Assembly: GCF_036632915.2 (NCBI RefSeq)
Contig: NZ_CP155552.1
Span: 1,736,001 to 1,800,000 of the forward strand
DNA: 64,000 bases
Source: Faecalibacterium taiwanense
Lineage (GTDB): Bacteria > Bacillota > Clostridia > Oscillospirales > Ruminococcaceae
Direction of reading: 5' to 3'
In this document: piece by piece, positions 18,029-26,869 of the stretch
How positions within the stretch are numbered: position 1 is the first letter of the stretch
How the letters are laid out: each line of letters opens with the position of its first letter
The notes under the pieces: generated by a model
Told to the model about the DNA's origin: nothing
What the model saw: the letters and a program-made list of their open reading frames with translations, nothing else
Database searches by the model: none
Made by a program: the position numbers and the translations under genes

Positions 18029-18493
18029 ATGAAAAAAGAAATCGAAGCCTTTGTCAATGCAGCCAGTGAGCAGGAGTTGGATGCTGCATGGAACAACCTC
18101 TCGGCAGAGGAACAGCGAGTTTTCGAGCAACTCATGGAGGAAGAACCACCCGAAGATGCATTGGCGTTTTTCGCACAGCTGTATGACGATACCCCGAAGG
18201 AGCAAGCCAGCGAAACCGTGAGCATCTCCGAAAATGAAATCTATTTCAAGCGGCAGCCCTTGACCGAAGAGCAGAAGAAACACGGCTCCTATGTAGATGA
18301 GAACGGCAATCTCCATGTCAAGAACCTGTCTGCATTCTGGATTCCTGAACTGACCACCACGGAGAAAGTCGGTCACACCACCTACACCGTGACCGGCAGC
18401 TATGAGGGCAAGGAATCCTTTTTGAAGAAGCTGGAGCGCATTGTTGCCAAGAACGCCCAGCAAAAATTTGAAGATGAGGGTGCAGACGAATGA
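18029..18493 (+). CDS. TnpW-like accessory protein of a serine-recombinase element
   Basis: The 154-residue acidic protein starts at ATG 18029 behind AAAGGAGG. Its C-terminal part, VGHTTYTVTGSYEGKESFLKK followed by LERIVAKNA, resembles the short TnpW proteins encoded in Tn4451-like elements (compare the TnpW-like frame at 36196-36461). The N-terminal 90 residues are acidic and helical and of unknown role. It lies 80 bases upstream of a large serine recombinase, the usual place of such accessory genes. Confidence 0.6.
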   Translation: MKKEIEAFVNAASEQELDAAWNNLSAEEQRVFEQLMEEEPPEDALAFFAQLYDDTPKEQASETVSISENEIYFKRQPLTEEQKKHGSYVDENGNLHVKNLSAFWIPELTTTEKVGHTTYTVTGSYEGKESFLKKLERIVAKNAQQKFEDEGADE

Positions 18494-18576
18494 CAACTGC
18501 GTCCAATTCTGCTATACTTGACCCGGTAACCAATCCTGTACCGACAGTTGCTCCACAGAGTAAGGAGGACACAACA

Positions 18577-20213
18577 ATGTCTGGAGCAACGAATAAAATC
18601 ACCGCACTTTACTGCCGACTGTCGCAAGAGGACGCACGGCTCGGTGAAAGCCTGTCCATTGAGAACCAGAAGGCCATCCTTCTGGAATACGCCAAAAAGA
18701 ACCACTTCCCGAACCCGGTGTTCTTTGTGGATGATGGCTACTCCGGCACGAACTATGACCGTCCCGGCTTCCAGAGTATGCTGACCGAGATCGAAGCGGG
18801 ACATATAGGAATCGTTATCACGAAGGATTTGTCCCGACTGGGGCGCAATTCCGCCTTGACTGGTCTGTACACCAACTTTACCTTTCCCCAGTATGGCGTT
18901 CGCTACATTGCCATTAATGACAACTATGACACCATTGACCCGAACAGCATAAACAACGATTTTGCAGGCATTAAGAACTGGTTCAACGAGTTTTACGCCC
19001 GCGATACCAGCCGCAAGATTCGGGCCGTTCAGAAGGCCAAGGGAGAGCGTGGAGTACCGCTGACGGTCAATGTGCCGTACGGCTATGTGAAAGACCCGGA
19101 GAACCCGAAACATTGGCTTGTTGATCCGGAAGCGGCTGCGGTCGTGAAGCGCATCTTCTCCATGTGCATGGAAGGCCGTGGCCCGACCCAAATTGCAAAC
19201 CAACTGTGGGTGGACAAAGTTCTGACTCCTACCGCCTACAAGTTGAGCCATGGCCGGAGTACAAACGCACCTGCCCCGGAAGACCCTTATCGCTGGGATA
19301 AAAGAGCAGTAAGTTTGATTCTGGAACGCCGGGAGTACACTGGCTGCACAGTCAACTTCAAGACCTATACTAACTCTATCTGGGATAAAAAGAAACATCT
19401 GAATCCTGTGAAAAATCAGGCTATCTTCTCGGATACACATGAGCGCATTATCGACGATGATGTGTTTGAAAAGGTTCAGGAGATTCGTAGTCAGCGTCAC
19501 CGCATGACCCGGACAGGCAAGAGCAGCATTTTCTCCGGTATGGTCTACTGTGCTGACTGCGGTTCCAAGATGCAATATGGTTCGTCCAATAACAGGGACT
19601 TCAGTCAAGACTTCTTTGATTGCTCTCTGCACAAGAAGAACGGGAGCAGGTGCAAGGGACACTTCATCCGGGTAAAGGTTCTGGAAGGCCGTGTGCTGAA
19701 CCATATCCAGCAGGTGACAGACTACATCCTTTGCCATGAAGACTACTTCCGCAAGGTCATGGAGGAACAGCTTCGGGTGGAAAGCAGCGAAAAGCTGACT
19801 GTCCTGAAGAAGCAGCTTGCCCGAAATGAGAAGCGAATCGCAGATCTCAAACGGCTGTTCATGAAAATCTACGAGGACAACGCCAGTGGAAAGCTGAGCG
19901 ATGCCCGCTTCGACATGATGAGCCAGAGTTACGATGCCGAGCAGAAGCAGCTGGAAGAGGACGTCCTCTCTTTCCAACAGGAAGTCGAAGTACAGGAACA
20001 GCAAATTGAGAATATTGAAAAGTTCGTCCAGAAAGCGCACAAGTACGTCCATATTGAAGAACTCACCCCTATGCTCTCCGTGAACTGGTGTCGGCTATCT
20101 ATGTGGATGCCCCGGATAAGTCCAGCGGAAAGCGGGTGCAGCACATCCATATCAAGTACGATGGGCTGGGGTACATCCCTCTGGATGAACTGGAAGCAAA
20201 AGAAAAGGCATGA
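18577..20213 (+). pseudogene. Large serine recombinase with 3' frameshift
   Basis: ATG 18577 follows TAAGGAGG. The order is a resolvase domain with the catalytic Ser in YCRLS and the SRLGR box, a recombinase domain, a zinc ribbon (CADCGSKM, later CSLHKKNGSRCKGHF), a coiled coil and a C-terminal tail. After EELTP near 20068 the frame is lost. Adding one base in the CCCC run restores ALRELVSAIYVDAPDKSSGK and a normal stop at 20213; without it the frame runs on to 20352 with an unrelated tail. It would catalyse integration and excision of its element. Whether it is dead or mis-sequenced is open. Confidence 0.85.
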
Positions 20214-20333
20214 CCGAAGTCACGCCAAATCTTCCCCATTTAGGGAACTTTTGCAAATACTGTTTTATGGGAACTCTGCTGGTGGACGCACCCTGTTTTT
20301 GTTTCATCATGGTTGGGTGTACGTCAAAACGCA

Positions 20334-21086
20334 TCACCGCAACTCCTTATAGGTTTCTTCCGGCACCGGCTCGCACCACTCGTTAGAGGTGCCTTCGCCG
20401 GGTACTTCCACTGCCAGATGAGAGAACCAGCAATCGGGTGCAGCACCGTGCCAGTGCTTGACCTCCGGGGGAATGTTCAACACATTGCCCGGATGCAGCT
20501 CCTGCGGCGCTTTGCCCCATTCCTGATAGTAGCCCCGGCCTGCCACGCAGACAAGGATCTGCCCGCCACCCTTTGCGGCATGATGGATGTGCCAGTTGTT
20601 CCGGCAGCCCGGCTCAAAGGTGACGTTGTAAATGCCAACCTGTGCGGTGGACAAGGGTGCCAGATAGCTTTTTCCGCTGAAATATTGTGCAAAACCGTCG
20701 TTGGATGCACCGATGGGGAACACCATTTCACTCTGGTGCTTTGCCTTGGCATCCTCTGCAGCGTCCTCTGCCCAGACTTCCTTGGCCATACGGAAAGCCG
20801 CCCACGCCTTGGGCCAACCCACATAAAACGCCGCATGGGTCAGGATCTCTGCAATCTCAGTCCGGGTAATACCGTTGTTTTTCGCTGCCGTCAGGTGATA
20901 CCGAAACGAGGAGTCCGTCAGTCCCTGCGCCATCAGTGCCACCACCGTCACAAGGCTGCGGTCCCGGAGGGAGAGTTTATCCTCTCGGCTCCACACCTGC
21001 CCGAATAGTACCTCATCGTTAAGTTCCGCAAATTTTGGCGCAAATTCGCCCAGAGCATCCCGCCCTGCTGTCTGTTTCACTGCCAT
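20334..21086 (-). CDS. Carboxymuconolactone decarboxylase-like / cupin two-domain protein
   Basis: ATG 21086 is preceded by GGGAGG and gives 250 residues. Residues 1-100 are an AhpD/carboxymuconolactone decarboxylase-like helical domain (SLRDRSLVTVVALMAQG; then EIAEILTHAAFYVGWPKAWAAF). Residues 130-245 form a cupin with the metal-binding pattern WHIHHAAKGGGQ and the second motif PPEVKHWHG. The family CMD lacks the redox Cys pair here, so peroxidase activity is unlikely. It overlaps the flavodoxin gene by one base (TAATG) and probably acts with it in detoxifying a small organic or electrophilic compound. Confidence 0.88.
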   Translation of the reverse strand: MAVKQTAGRDALGEFAPKFAELNDEVLFGQVWSREDKLSLRDRSLVTVVALMAQGLTDSSFRYHLTAAKNNGITRTEIAEILTHAAFYVGWPKAWAAFRMAKEVWAEDAAEDAKAKHQSEMVFPIGASNDGFAQYFSGKSYLAPLSTAQVGIYNVTFEPGCRNNWHIHHAAKGGGQILVCVAGRGYYQEWGKAPQELHPGNVLNIPPEVKHWHGAAPDCWFSHLAVEVPGEGTSNEWCEPVPEETYKELR

Positions 21087-21625
21087 TATACGTTCCTCCC
21101 CATCTCGTAAGCCTGTGCCATGGCAGGCGTACCGCACACTGCACCCGGCTCGTAAACGCCACCTGCTACAAGGACTCCCTTTTCCACGGCACCTTCCACG
21201 CAGTCTGCATAGCCCCGGAAGCAGGCCAGCGTAGTATCTGCAGAGGATTTTTCCTCGTCTGCCATGGTGGTGATGTAGTAGAATTCCTTGTCTTTGACCT
21301 CAAGCCACCGTGCCACGGTACGGTCGATTACTGCCTTCAACTGGGCACTGATGGAGTAGAAGTATACCGGGCTTGCCAGCACAATGACATCGGCATCGAT
21401 CATCTTTTGCAGGATGTCTGCCATATCATCCTTGTGGACGCAGGCTCCGCCGTGGGTGCTGCAATAGTAGCAGCCGGAACAGGGAGCCACCTTTTTCTCA
21501 GCGACCCGGATCTTTTCTGCTTTGTGCCCGGCATCCTGCGTTCCACGCAGAAATTCATCGCATAGAATATCAGAGTTACCGCCCTTCCGGGGACTTCCAG
21601 ACAAAATCAATACCTTCTTGCTCAT
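21086..21625 (-). CDS. Flavodoxin-family NAD(P)H-dependent FMN reductase
   Basis: The 179-residue protein starts at ATG 21625 with AAGGAGG upstream. It has the FMN-binding loop GSPRKGGNSDIL at the N-terminus, a Cys-rich insert (CSGCYYCSTHGGAC) and the second FMN loop ASPVYFYSISAQLK. Members reduce flavin, quinones or iron-sulfur partners. It is first in a two-gene operon with the cupin protein, divergent from a MerR regulator, and is likely induced by the stress that the regulator senses. Confidence 0.9.
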   Translation of the reverse strand: MSKKVLILSGSPRKGGNSDILCDEFLRGTQDAGHKAEKIRVAEKKVAPCSGCYYCSTHGGACVHKDDMADILQKMIDADVIVLASPVYFYSISAQLKAVIDRTVARWLEVKDKEFYYITTMADEEKSSADTTLACFRGYADCVEGAVEKGVLVAGGVYEPGAVCGTPAMAQAYEMGRNV

Positions 21626-21683
21626 AGGAACCTCCTTGACAGCGGAGTGCATCCGCATTATGATGTTGATAAAGTTTGATTTT

Positions 21684-21714
21684 ATCATACAACTTAAAGC
21701 GCACTTTAAGTCAA
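21684..21714 (-). promoter_or_regulatory. MerR-type promoter with 19-bp spacer and internal dyad
   Basis: On the minus strand TTGACT (21709-21714) and TATGAT (21684-21689) are 19 bases apart, and the spacer holds the dyad ACTTAAAGTGCGCTTTAAGT. An over-long spacer with a palindrome is the hallmark of promoters that MerR regulators activate by DNA distortion. Confidence 0.8.
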
Positions 21715-21742
21715 GGGCTTTTTGAAAAAACGGAGGTTTCAG

Positions 21743-22210
21743 ATGATCTATACCGTAGGTGAAATGGCACAAAAGCTGGGCGTACCTGCCTCCACCCTGC
21801 GCTACTACGACAAAGAAGGGTTACTTCCCTTTGTGGAGCGTTCCTCCGGCGGCATTCGGATGTTCCGGGAAAACGACTTCGAGTGGCTGCAGGTCATCCG
21901 TTGCATGAAAAAAGCCGGAATGTCCATCAAGGATATCCGGCAGTATATTGAGCTTTCCATGCAGGGAGACGACACCATTGACACCCGGCTGGAAATGTTC
22001 CGGCATCAGCGCGAGGTGCTCACCCAGCAAATCCAGCAGTTACAGCACACGCTGGAGACCGTGGAGTATAAATGCTGGTTCTATGAAGCCGCCAAAGCTG
22101 CTGGGACAGTGGATGTCCCCGGTGCGATGACCGATGCGGATGTGCCGGAGCAGTTCCGTGCCATCCGGCAGGAGCCTCGGGGACAGAAGATTCCGAATGG
22201 CGAAAAATAA
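21743..22210 (+). CDS. MerR-family transcriptional regulator
   Basis: The 155-residue protein starts at ATG 21743 after CGGAGG. It has an N-terminal winged helix (YTVGEMAQKLGVPASTLRYYDKEGLLPF) and a long dimerisation helix around 80-115. No Cys pattern for metal sensing is obvious, which places it with the aldehyde/electrophile-type MerR group. It is divergent from the flavodoxin/cupin operon, whose promoter carries its presumed operator. Confidence 0.92.
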   Translation: MIYTVGEMAQKLGVPASTLRYYDKEGLLPFVERSSGGIRMFRENDFEWLQVIRCMKKAGMSIKDIRQYIELSMQGDDTIDTRLEMFRHQREVLTQQIQQLQHTLETVEYKCWFYEAAKAAGTVDVPGAMTDADVPEQFRAIRQEPRGQKIPNGEK

Positions 22211-22211
22211 G

Positions 22212-22250
22212 AAATGCCGTTCCAGTTGCTTTTGGAACGGCATTTTTCTT
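22212..22250. terminator. Bidirectional terminator
   Basis: AAATGCCGTTCCA (22212-22224) pairs with TGGAACGGCATTT (22232-22244). A T run on one side and an A run on the other serve the converging MerR and DUF6061-like genes. Confidence 0.85.
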
Positions 22251-22500
22251 AATCTTCTAACCCATGGCTCCCGGTTACGTTTTTCAAATATTCCTCCGGA
22301 TCACCATTCAGAATCAAATCCGCATAACCCAGTGGATCATTGCAGATGAGATAATCCAACTCCGACCTCTGCGCCATGGTCACGTCCAGTGCATTCTCGA
22401 CCCCGGTGCAGTCGATGGAGATCATTCTCCCATCCCGGAGCAGCAGTTCCACGCACACGGTGTCCATGTTGAAATGACAAGCACTTGCATCGTACTTCAT
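22249..22500 (-). CDS. DUF6061-like small protein
   Basis: The 83-residue acidic protein begins MKYDASACHFNMDTVCVELLLRDG and resembles DUF6061, small proteins often found in Clostridia mobile elements. A GAGGAAA site precedes the start. A truncated relative occurs at 46175-46435. Function unknown. Confidence 0.7.
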   Translation of the reverse strand: MKYDASACHFNMDTVCVELLLRDGRMISIDCTGVENALDVTMAQRSELDYLICNDPLGYADLILNGDPEEYLKNVTGSHGLED

Positions 22501-22585
22501 GTTCGTTTCCTCCTGAAATCATGTCGTAGCTTATGTCGGTCAATCTATGATTTCGGATTTCATCTTCCACGGACACCTGCATGGA

Positions 22586-22675
22586 ACTTGTCGGGGCAAG
22601 GCCCCTCCATCTGCTAACGCAGACCGTTCTGTCGCTTAAAAGCCCCTCTGGGGCTTTCATTGCTTCGCAAACGCT
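22586..22675 (+). repeat. Conserved repeat, copy 2
   Basis: This is a near copy of 16475-16576 with small gaps and includes the hairpin AAAGCCCC/GGGGCTTT. The two copies flank a 6.1-kb segment in direct orientation. Confidence 0.6.
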
Positions 22676-22692
22676 AATTTTCCGAAGAAAAC

Positions 22693-22740
22693 AAATAATC
22701 CGAACCCATCTCCTATTGGAAACAAGTTCGGATTATTTTT
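22693..22740 (+). terminator. Intrinsic terminator
   Basis: AAATAATCCGAAC (22693-22705) pairs with GTTCGGATTATTT ending in a T run at 22740. It lies just outside the tRNA-like end. Confidence 0.75.
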
Positions 22741-22743
22741 GCT

Positions 22744-22785
22744 TGGTCCGAGTGGCGAGAATCGAACTCACGGCCTCTTGAACCC
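22744..22785 (-). other. tRNA 3'-end-like sequence, likely ICE attachment site
   Basis: Read on the minus strand the stretch ends GTTCGATTCTCGCCACTCGGACCA in form: T-arm, acceptor strand and CCA. The T stem GTGAG/CTCGC closes around TTCGATT. The matching 5' acceptor, D arm and anticodon arm are not found upstream, so it is only a tRNA 3' end. Integrating elements commonly use and duplicate such ends. Confidence 0.65.
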
Positions 22786-22903
22786 CATTGTGCTTCTCTC
22801 AAAAACGCAATGGACACTCCGATACCACTTGTACGCAGTATCATCAAATTTCAAAATTATTTTATCATTCTGTTTCGTTAGATGTCAAGATGTTTCGTTT
22901 CTT

Positions 22904-22924
22904 TTGTGGTCAAATTGTGGTCAA
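22904..22924 (+). repeat. Direct repeat of TTGTGGTCAA at the ICE edge
   Basis: Two copies of TTGTGGTCAA (22904-22913, 22915-22924) are spaced by one base, 120 bases inside the tRNA-like end. They could be arm-type sites of a tyrosine integrase. Confidence 0.45.
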
Positions 22925-23087
22925 CCGACCCTGACAAATGACCATTCTCCCCTACTAAGTTACATGGCGCAATTCCGATTTTCAAAAATCGAGATTGCGC
23001 TTTTTTGTTTGCACGAATTATTCATAAGGAGGATTTGTCAACCATGTCAATGAAACATCGTCATTTTTTCATCCTTGACAGAATTGT

Positions 23088-23957
23088 ATGACGCTCGACT
23101 ACTTCTATGGACAGGCCGGAAAACTTTTTTCGTTCTATCGCATCCCCAAAGCACTGTTTCAGGAGCAGCGGTTTCAAAATCTGTCAACCGATGCCAAAAC
23201 ACTCTACGGCATCCTGCTTGACCGCATGAGCCTTTCTGTTAAAAATGAATGGTTCGACAAGCAAGGCCGGGTGTTCATCATTTTCACGATCGAGGATGTC
23301 AAGAGGGCTTTGTGTTGCGCAGACAACAAAGCGACCAAGCTACTCAGGGAACTTGAAAATTTTGGTTTAATTGAACGAAAACGCCGTGGACTGGGCAAAC
23401 CGAGTTTGGTGTATGTGAAAAACTTTTCGTCAGACCTTTCAAATGAGCGTGTCCAGAATCGTGAAAATCACGAATCTGGAAGTCCTAAAAACGCTTGTCA
23501 AGACCCGCCCAAATCACGATGTAATAAGAATAAAAAGAGTAAGACAGAGCGGAATAATACGAATCCTATCCTTTCCGATGAATTGGAGAAAATGAAGAAT
23601 CGTAAACTGCTCGAAGAATATTTTTCACATTCTTTGGAGATAGAACTTCTTCTCCGGCTTTACCCGGATGATGAAGATACCATCTATCAGATCGTAGATT
23701 TGCTGGTGGACACCTGTGACAGCAAGCGTAAACTCATAAGAATCGCTGGCGATGATAAGCCCGCCGAAGTTGTGCTCAGTCGGCTAAAAAAGTTGAATGC
23801 AGACCACATCCGCTTCGTACTGGACTGTCTGGCAGCGAACACTTCCCCGATACGGAATATGAAGCAGTACCTTCTGGCCGCACTATTCAATGCTCCAACC
23901 ACAATACAGCTCTATTATCAAAACAAAGTCAACCATGATTTAGCAGCTCGGAGGTGA
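23088..23957 (+). CDS. repA: Replication initiator-like protein (RepA N-terminal domain)
   Basis: The 289-residue protein has an N-terminal winged-helix domain (FFSFYRIPKALF-like start, LSTDAKTLYGILLDRMSLS, then FIIFTIEDVKRALCC and LRELENFGLIERKRRG) shared by replication initiator proteins of ICEs and plasmids. A basic linker and a helical C-terminal domain follow. It is first in the ICE backbone, directly before the partition genes, and overlaps their start. No good ribosome site precedes ATG 23088, so the start may be slightly different. It may allow the excised circle to replicate. Confidence 0.8.
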   Translation: MTLDYFYGQAGKLFSFYRIPKALFQEQRFQNLSTDAKTLYGILLDRMSLSVKNEWFDKQGRVFIIFTIEDVKRALCCADNKATKLLRELENFGLIERKRRGLGKPSLVYVKNFSSDLSNERVQNRENHESGSPKNACQDPPKSRCNKNKKSKTERNNTNPILSDELEKMKNRKLLEEYFSHSLEIELLLRLYPDDEDTIYQIVDLLVDTCDSKRKLIRIAGDDKPAEVVLSRLKKLNADHIRFVLDCLAANTSPIRNMKQYLLAALFNAPTTIQLYYQNKVNHDLAARR

Positions 23958-25780
23958 TGAAAATTTCCAAAAAGGCAACAACGATAGCCGTTATCAACCA
24001 GAAAGGCGGCACGGGCAAAACCACCACCTGTGAAAATTTGGGCGTAGGGCTTGCAATGGAGGGCAAGAAAGTTCTGCTTGTGGACGCTGACCCACAGGGT
24101 TCGCTTACTGTCAGTATGGGCTGGCAAGACCCGGATGCACTGCCCACTACACTCTCTACTCTTATGCAGAAAGCCATGAACGACCAGTGTATTCCACCCG
24201 GCGAAGGGATTCTGCACCATGCGGAGGGCGTTGACCTTATCCCGGCCAACATCGAACTGGCCGGACTGGAAGTGGCTCTGGTGAATACCATGAGCCGGGA
24301 GAAAGTGATGAAACAGGTGTTGGAAAGCGCAAAACGCGAGTACGACTATATTCTGATTGACTGCACTCCCTCTCTCGGTATGCTGACGGTCAATGCGCTG
24401 GCAGCGGCAGATTCCGCACTGATTCCGGTGCAAGCACAATATCTTTCGGCAAAAGGGCTGGAGCAGTTGCTTCAAACCGTGCAGAAAGTAAGGCGGCAGA
24501 TAAACCCGAAACTGAAAATTGAGGGCATCCTGCTCACCATGACGGACAGCCGCACCATCTATGGGCAGCAAATCAGCAATCTGATTCGGCAAGCCTACGG
24601 AAAGCATTTGAAAGTGTTCGACCAGACAATTCCCCGTTCTGTCCGCGCTGCCGAAACCAGCACGACCGGAAAAAGCATTTTCCAGTATGACCCGAAAGGC
24701 AAAGTGGCAGAAGCCTATCATTCCATCGCAAAGGGGTGTTGGCCGATGCCGAAAAACGGCTTAAACGTCAGTTTGAACAGCTACGATGATATTTTTTCCA
24801 CCGAAGAAACGCGGCAGGAAGAACAGCGCGAACAGGTACAGCAAATTCCCATTGATGAGTTGTATCCGTTCAAAGACCATCCCTTTAAGGTGATTGATGA
24901 TGAAGCTATGCAGCGCACAGTAGAAAGCATAAAGCAGTTGGGTGTCACAAATCCGCTGATTGCTCGTCCGCGCCCGGATGGTGGCTACGAAATCATTTCC
25001 GGCCATCGCCGCCAACACGCTGCACAGCTTGCTAGACTGAAAACCCTGCCGGTTATCGTCCGTGATATGTCGGACGATGCCGCCGTTCTGCTCATGGTTG
25101 ATTCCAATCTTCAGCGCGAACAGATTTTGCCGAGTGAGCGGGCATTTGCCTATAAGATGAAACTGGATGCACTGAAAAGGCAAGGTGCTAGGTCAGATTT
25201 AACTTCATCCCAAGTTGGGATGAAGTTGCAAGCTCTTGATATTGTTGGACAAGAAGCTGGTGATAGCCGCAACCAAGTACACCGTTTTATCCGCTTAACC
25301 AATCTTATCCCGGAACTGCTGGACATGGTAGACGAAAAGAAAATCTCATTTAACCCTGCGGTGGAACTCTCTTATCTTGATGAAAGCCAGCAGCGAGATT
25401 TTCTTGAAGCTATGGCTGACACGCAAAACGCCCCATCGCTTTCACAGGCGCAACGGCTCAAAAAGCTGGCGCAGGAAGGTCATTTCTCGTATGACGTTGC
25501 CTTTGCCGTGATGGGTGAACCGAAAAAGGACGAATTGGACAAAGTTGTTATCAAAAACGATACCCTGCGGAAATATTTTCCCGAAAGCTCTACTCCGAGA
25601 GAGATGGAAGAAAAAATCATTGGGCTTTTGGAAGAAAGTAAAACCGAAAAAGTTGTATTCAGGAGCGATTCTATCAAAAAATATTTTCCGAGCAACTATT
25701 CGTCAGAACAAATCGAAAATTCAATTCTCAAGATGCTCGACCAGCGCATGAAAAAGCGCAAGCATGAAGCTGAACGCTGA
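23957..25780 (+). CDS. ParA and ParB partition proteins, apparently fused by a one-base loss
   Basis: Residues 1-255 are a ParA ATPase with the deviant Walker A NQKGGTGKTTT and the box DADPQGS; from about 265 on the sequence is a ParB (INPLIARP-like segment, ISGHRRQHAAQL, and a HTH). In relatives these are two overlapping genes. Here GGGG at 24733-24736 seems one G short. With five G the ParA frame ends at 24789 (tail EKRLKRQFEQLR) and ParB starts at ATG 24746 behind that same G-rich ribosome site. Together they would segregate the extrachromosomal ICE. A true fusion is possible but less likely. Confidence 0.85.
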   Translation: MKISKKATTIAVINQKGGTGKTTTCENLGVGLAMEGKKVLLVDADPQGSLTVSMGWQDPDALPTTLSTLMQKAMNDQCIPPGEGILHHAEGVDLIPANIELAGLEVALVNTMSREKVMKQVLESAKREYDYILIDCTPSLGMLTVNALAAADSALIPVQAQYLSAKGLEQLLQTVQKVRRQINPKLKIEGILLTMTDSRTIYGQQISNLIRQAYGKHLKVFDQTIPRSVRAAETSTTGKSIFQYDPKGKVAEAYHSIAKGCWPMPKNGLNVSLNSYDDIFSTEETRQEEQREQVQQIPIDELYPFKDHPFKVIDDEAMQRTVESIKQLGVTNPLIARPRPDGGYEIISGHRRQHAAQLARLKTLPVIVRDMSDDAAVLLMVDSNLQREQILPSERAFAYKMKLDALKRQGARSDLTSSQVGMKLQALDIVGQEAGDSRNQVHRFIRLTNLIPELLDMVDEKKISFNPAVELSYLDESQQRDFLEAMADTQNAPSLSQAQRLKKLAQEGHFSYDVAFAVMGEPKKDELDKVVIKNDTLRKYFPESSTPREMEEKIIGLLEESKTEKVVFRSDSIKKYFPSNYSSEQIENSILKMLDQRMKKRKHEAER

Positions 25781-25843
25781 CGATCAGATAAAACGCAAGA
25801 CCCACTTTGGTCTTTTTCTTTGCAAACATGGAGGAAAAAGCCT

Positions 25844-26269
25844 ATGAACAACACCGCTACTCGTATGATTCGTTCCGAGGAGATCACCATTGATATGCGC
25901 ATCTGCACCATTCTGGCAGGTGGCAAGAAGCCCGGTGAAGTCTACTTTGCCGCCATTGCGCCGGATATGGAACTGACTGTTATTACTCTGGATGAAGCCC
26001 CTGACATTCTGCCCTGCTTCGATGAAAGCGATGCCAGCATCCATCTTCCCGACACTTCGCTGCTGCTCTGCTACAATCCGGCACAGGTTCTGAAGATGGC
26101 GGGCAAGCGTTACCTGACTGGCCCGGTCATTCTGGTACGCACCAACATGGACGGGAACTTCATTTCGCTTACCATTGATGACGTGTACCGTTTCCAGAAG
26201 TTTCTGGCGAGCCACAGCGTCACACTCATGGCAGACGATCAGAAGCTGCCCTGCATTTGCATCGTCTGA
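25844..26269 (+). CDS. Conserved ICE protein of unknown function
   Basis: The 141-residue soluble protein starts at ATG 25844 behind GGAGG. It has no motif I can name; it contains VYFAAIAPDMELTVITLDEAP and VILVRTNMDGNFISL and ends with Cys-Ile-Cys. It is part of the tightly packed backbone between par and DUF3789. Confidence 0.7.
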   Translation: MNNTATRMIRSEEITIDMRICTILAGGKKPGEVYFAAIAPDMELTVITLDEAPDILPCFDESDASIHLPDTSLLLCYNPAQVLKMAGKRYLTGPVILVRTNMDGNFISLTIDDVYRFQKFLASHSVTLMADDQKLPCICIV

Positions 26270-26277
26270 GGTGTGCC

Positions 26278-26415
26278 ATGCTGAACTTTTTCATCGGTTT
26301 CGCACTTTTTGAGGCAGGTGCCATTTTCGGCTTCTTCGTGGCGACTCTGCTGAACGCCGCCCATGTCGGGCAGGAGAGCACCATCTTTGAGGAGAATGAT
26401 AATGGAACAGAATGA
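26278..26415 (+). CDS. DUF3789-like small membrane protein
   Basis: The 45-residue ORF is one membrane helix (FFIGFALFEAGAIFGFFVATLL) with an acidic tail. It overlaps the DUF3846 start by 14 bases. Short single-helix proteins of this kind (DUF3789) occupy the same place in related ICEs. Function unknown. Confidence 0.65.
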   Translation: MLNFFIGFALFEAGAIFGFFVATLLNAAHVGQESTIFEENDNGTE

Positions 26416-26839
26416 AAATACCCTTTCGGTGCTGAAAATTGCACCGGGACAGCATCCGCAGCAGGTCGAGATTGACAACAACCTGAAAGCCTTGCAGGAA
26501 GCGGTGGGCGGCTCGATTGATGCTGTTTACCCCTTTGCAGACCCGGTGGCCATCATCTGCAATGACGAGGGCAAGCTCATGGGACTGCCGTTGAACCGTG
26601 CCCTGCGGGATGAGAACGGGCAGATGTACGATGCCGTTGCCGGAGACTTTCTAGTGGTGGGATTGGGCGAGGAGGATTTTGCATCCCTGACCCCGGAGAT
26701 GGCGCAGAAGTATGAGCAGCTTTTTCATCAGCCGGAAGCCTTTCTGAAGCTGGGCAACCGTCTGCTGGTGCTGCCGGTGCCCGATGAACCTCCCGCAGAA
26801 AAGCCCCGCACCAAGCCCCCGGCAGAGCATGACCGCTAA
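26402..26839 (+). CDS. DUF3846 domain protein
   Basis: The 145-residue protein starts at ATG 26402 after GAGGAGA. It shows the DUF3846 pattern: QVEIDNNLKALQEAVGGSIDAVYPF, NDEGKLMGLPLNRAL, then GDFLVVG. A Pro-rich tail follows. The domain is widespread on conjugative elements; its role is unknown. Confidence 0.85.
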   Translation: MEQNENTLSVLKIAPGQHPQQVEIDNNLKALQEAVGGSIDAVYPFADPVAIICNDEGKLMGLPLNRALRDENGQMYDAVAGDFLVVGLGEEDFASLTPEMAQKYEQLFHQPEAFLKLGNRLLVLPVPDEPPAEKPRTKPPAEHDR

Positions 26840-26869
26840 AATCACCCTGCTGCACGGGAGGTGATGGCA

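Noticed and set aside
22744..22830. A complete tRNA gene on the minus strand
   Set aside because: Only the T-arm and acceptor 3' strand can be folded. No D arm, no anticodon arm and no paired 5' acceptor strand are found.
22739..23053. A 104-codon plus-strand open frame over the tRNA-like end
   Set aside because: It is the antisense translation of the tRNA end and of AT-rich spacer, with no ribosome site.
23957..25780. A genuine new ParA-ParB fusion enzyme
   Set aside because: One extra G restores the usual two overlapping genes with a ribosome site for parB. A fusion is kept only as the less likely reading.
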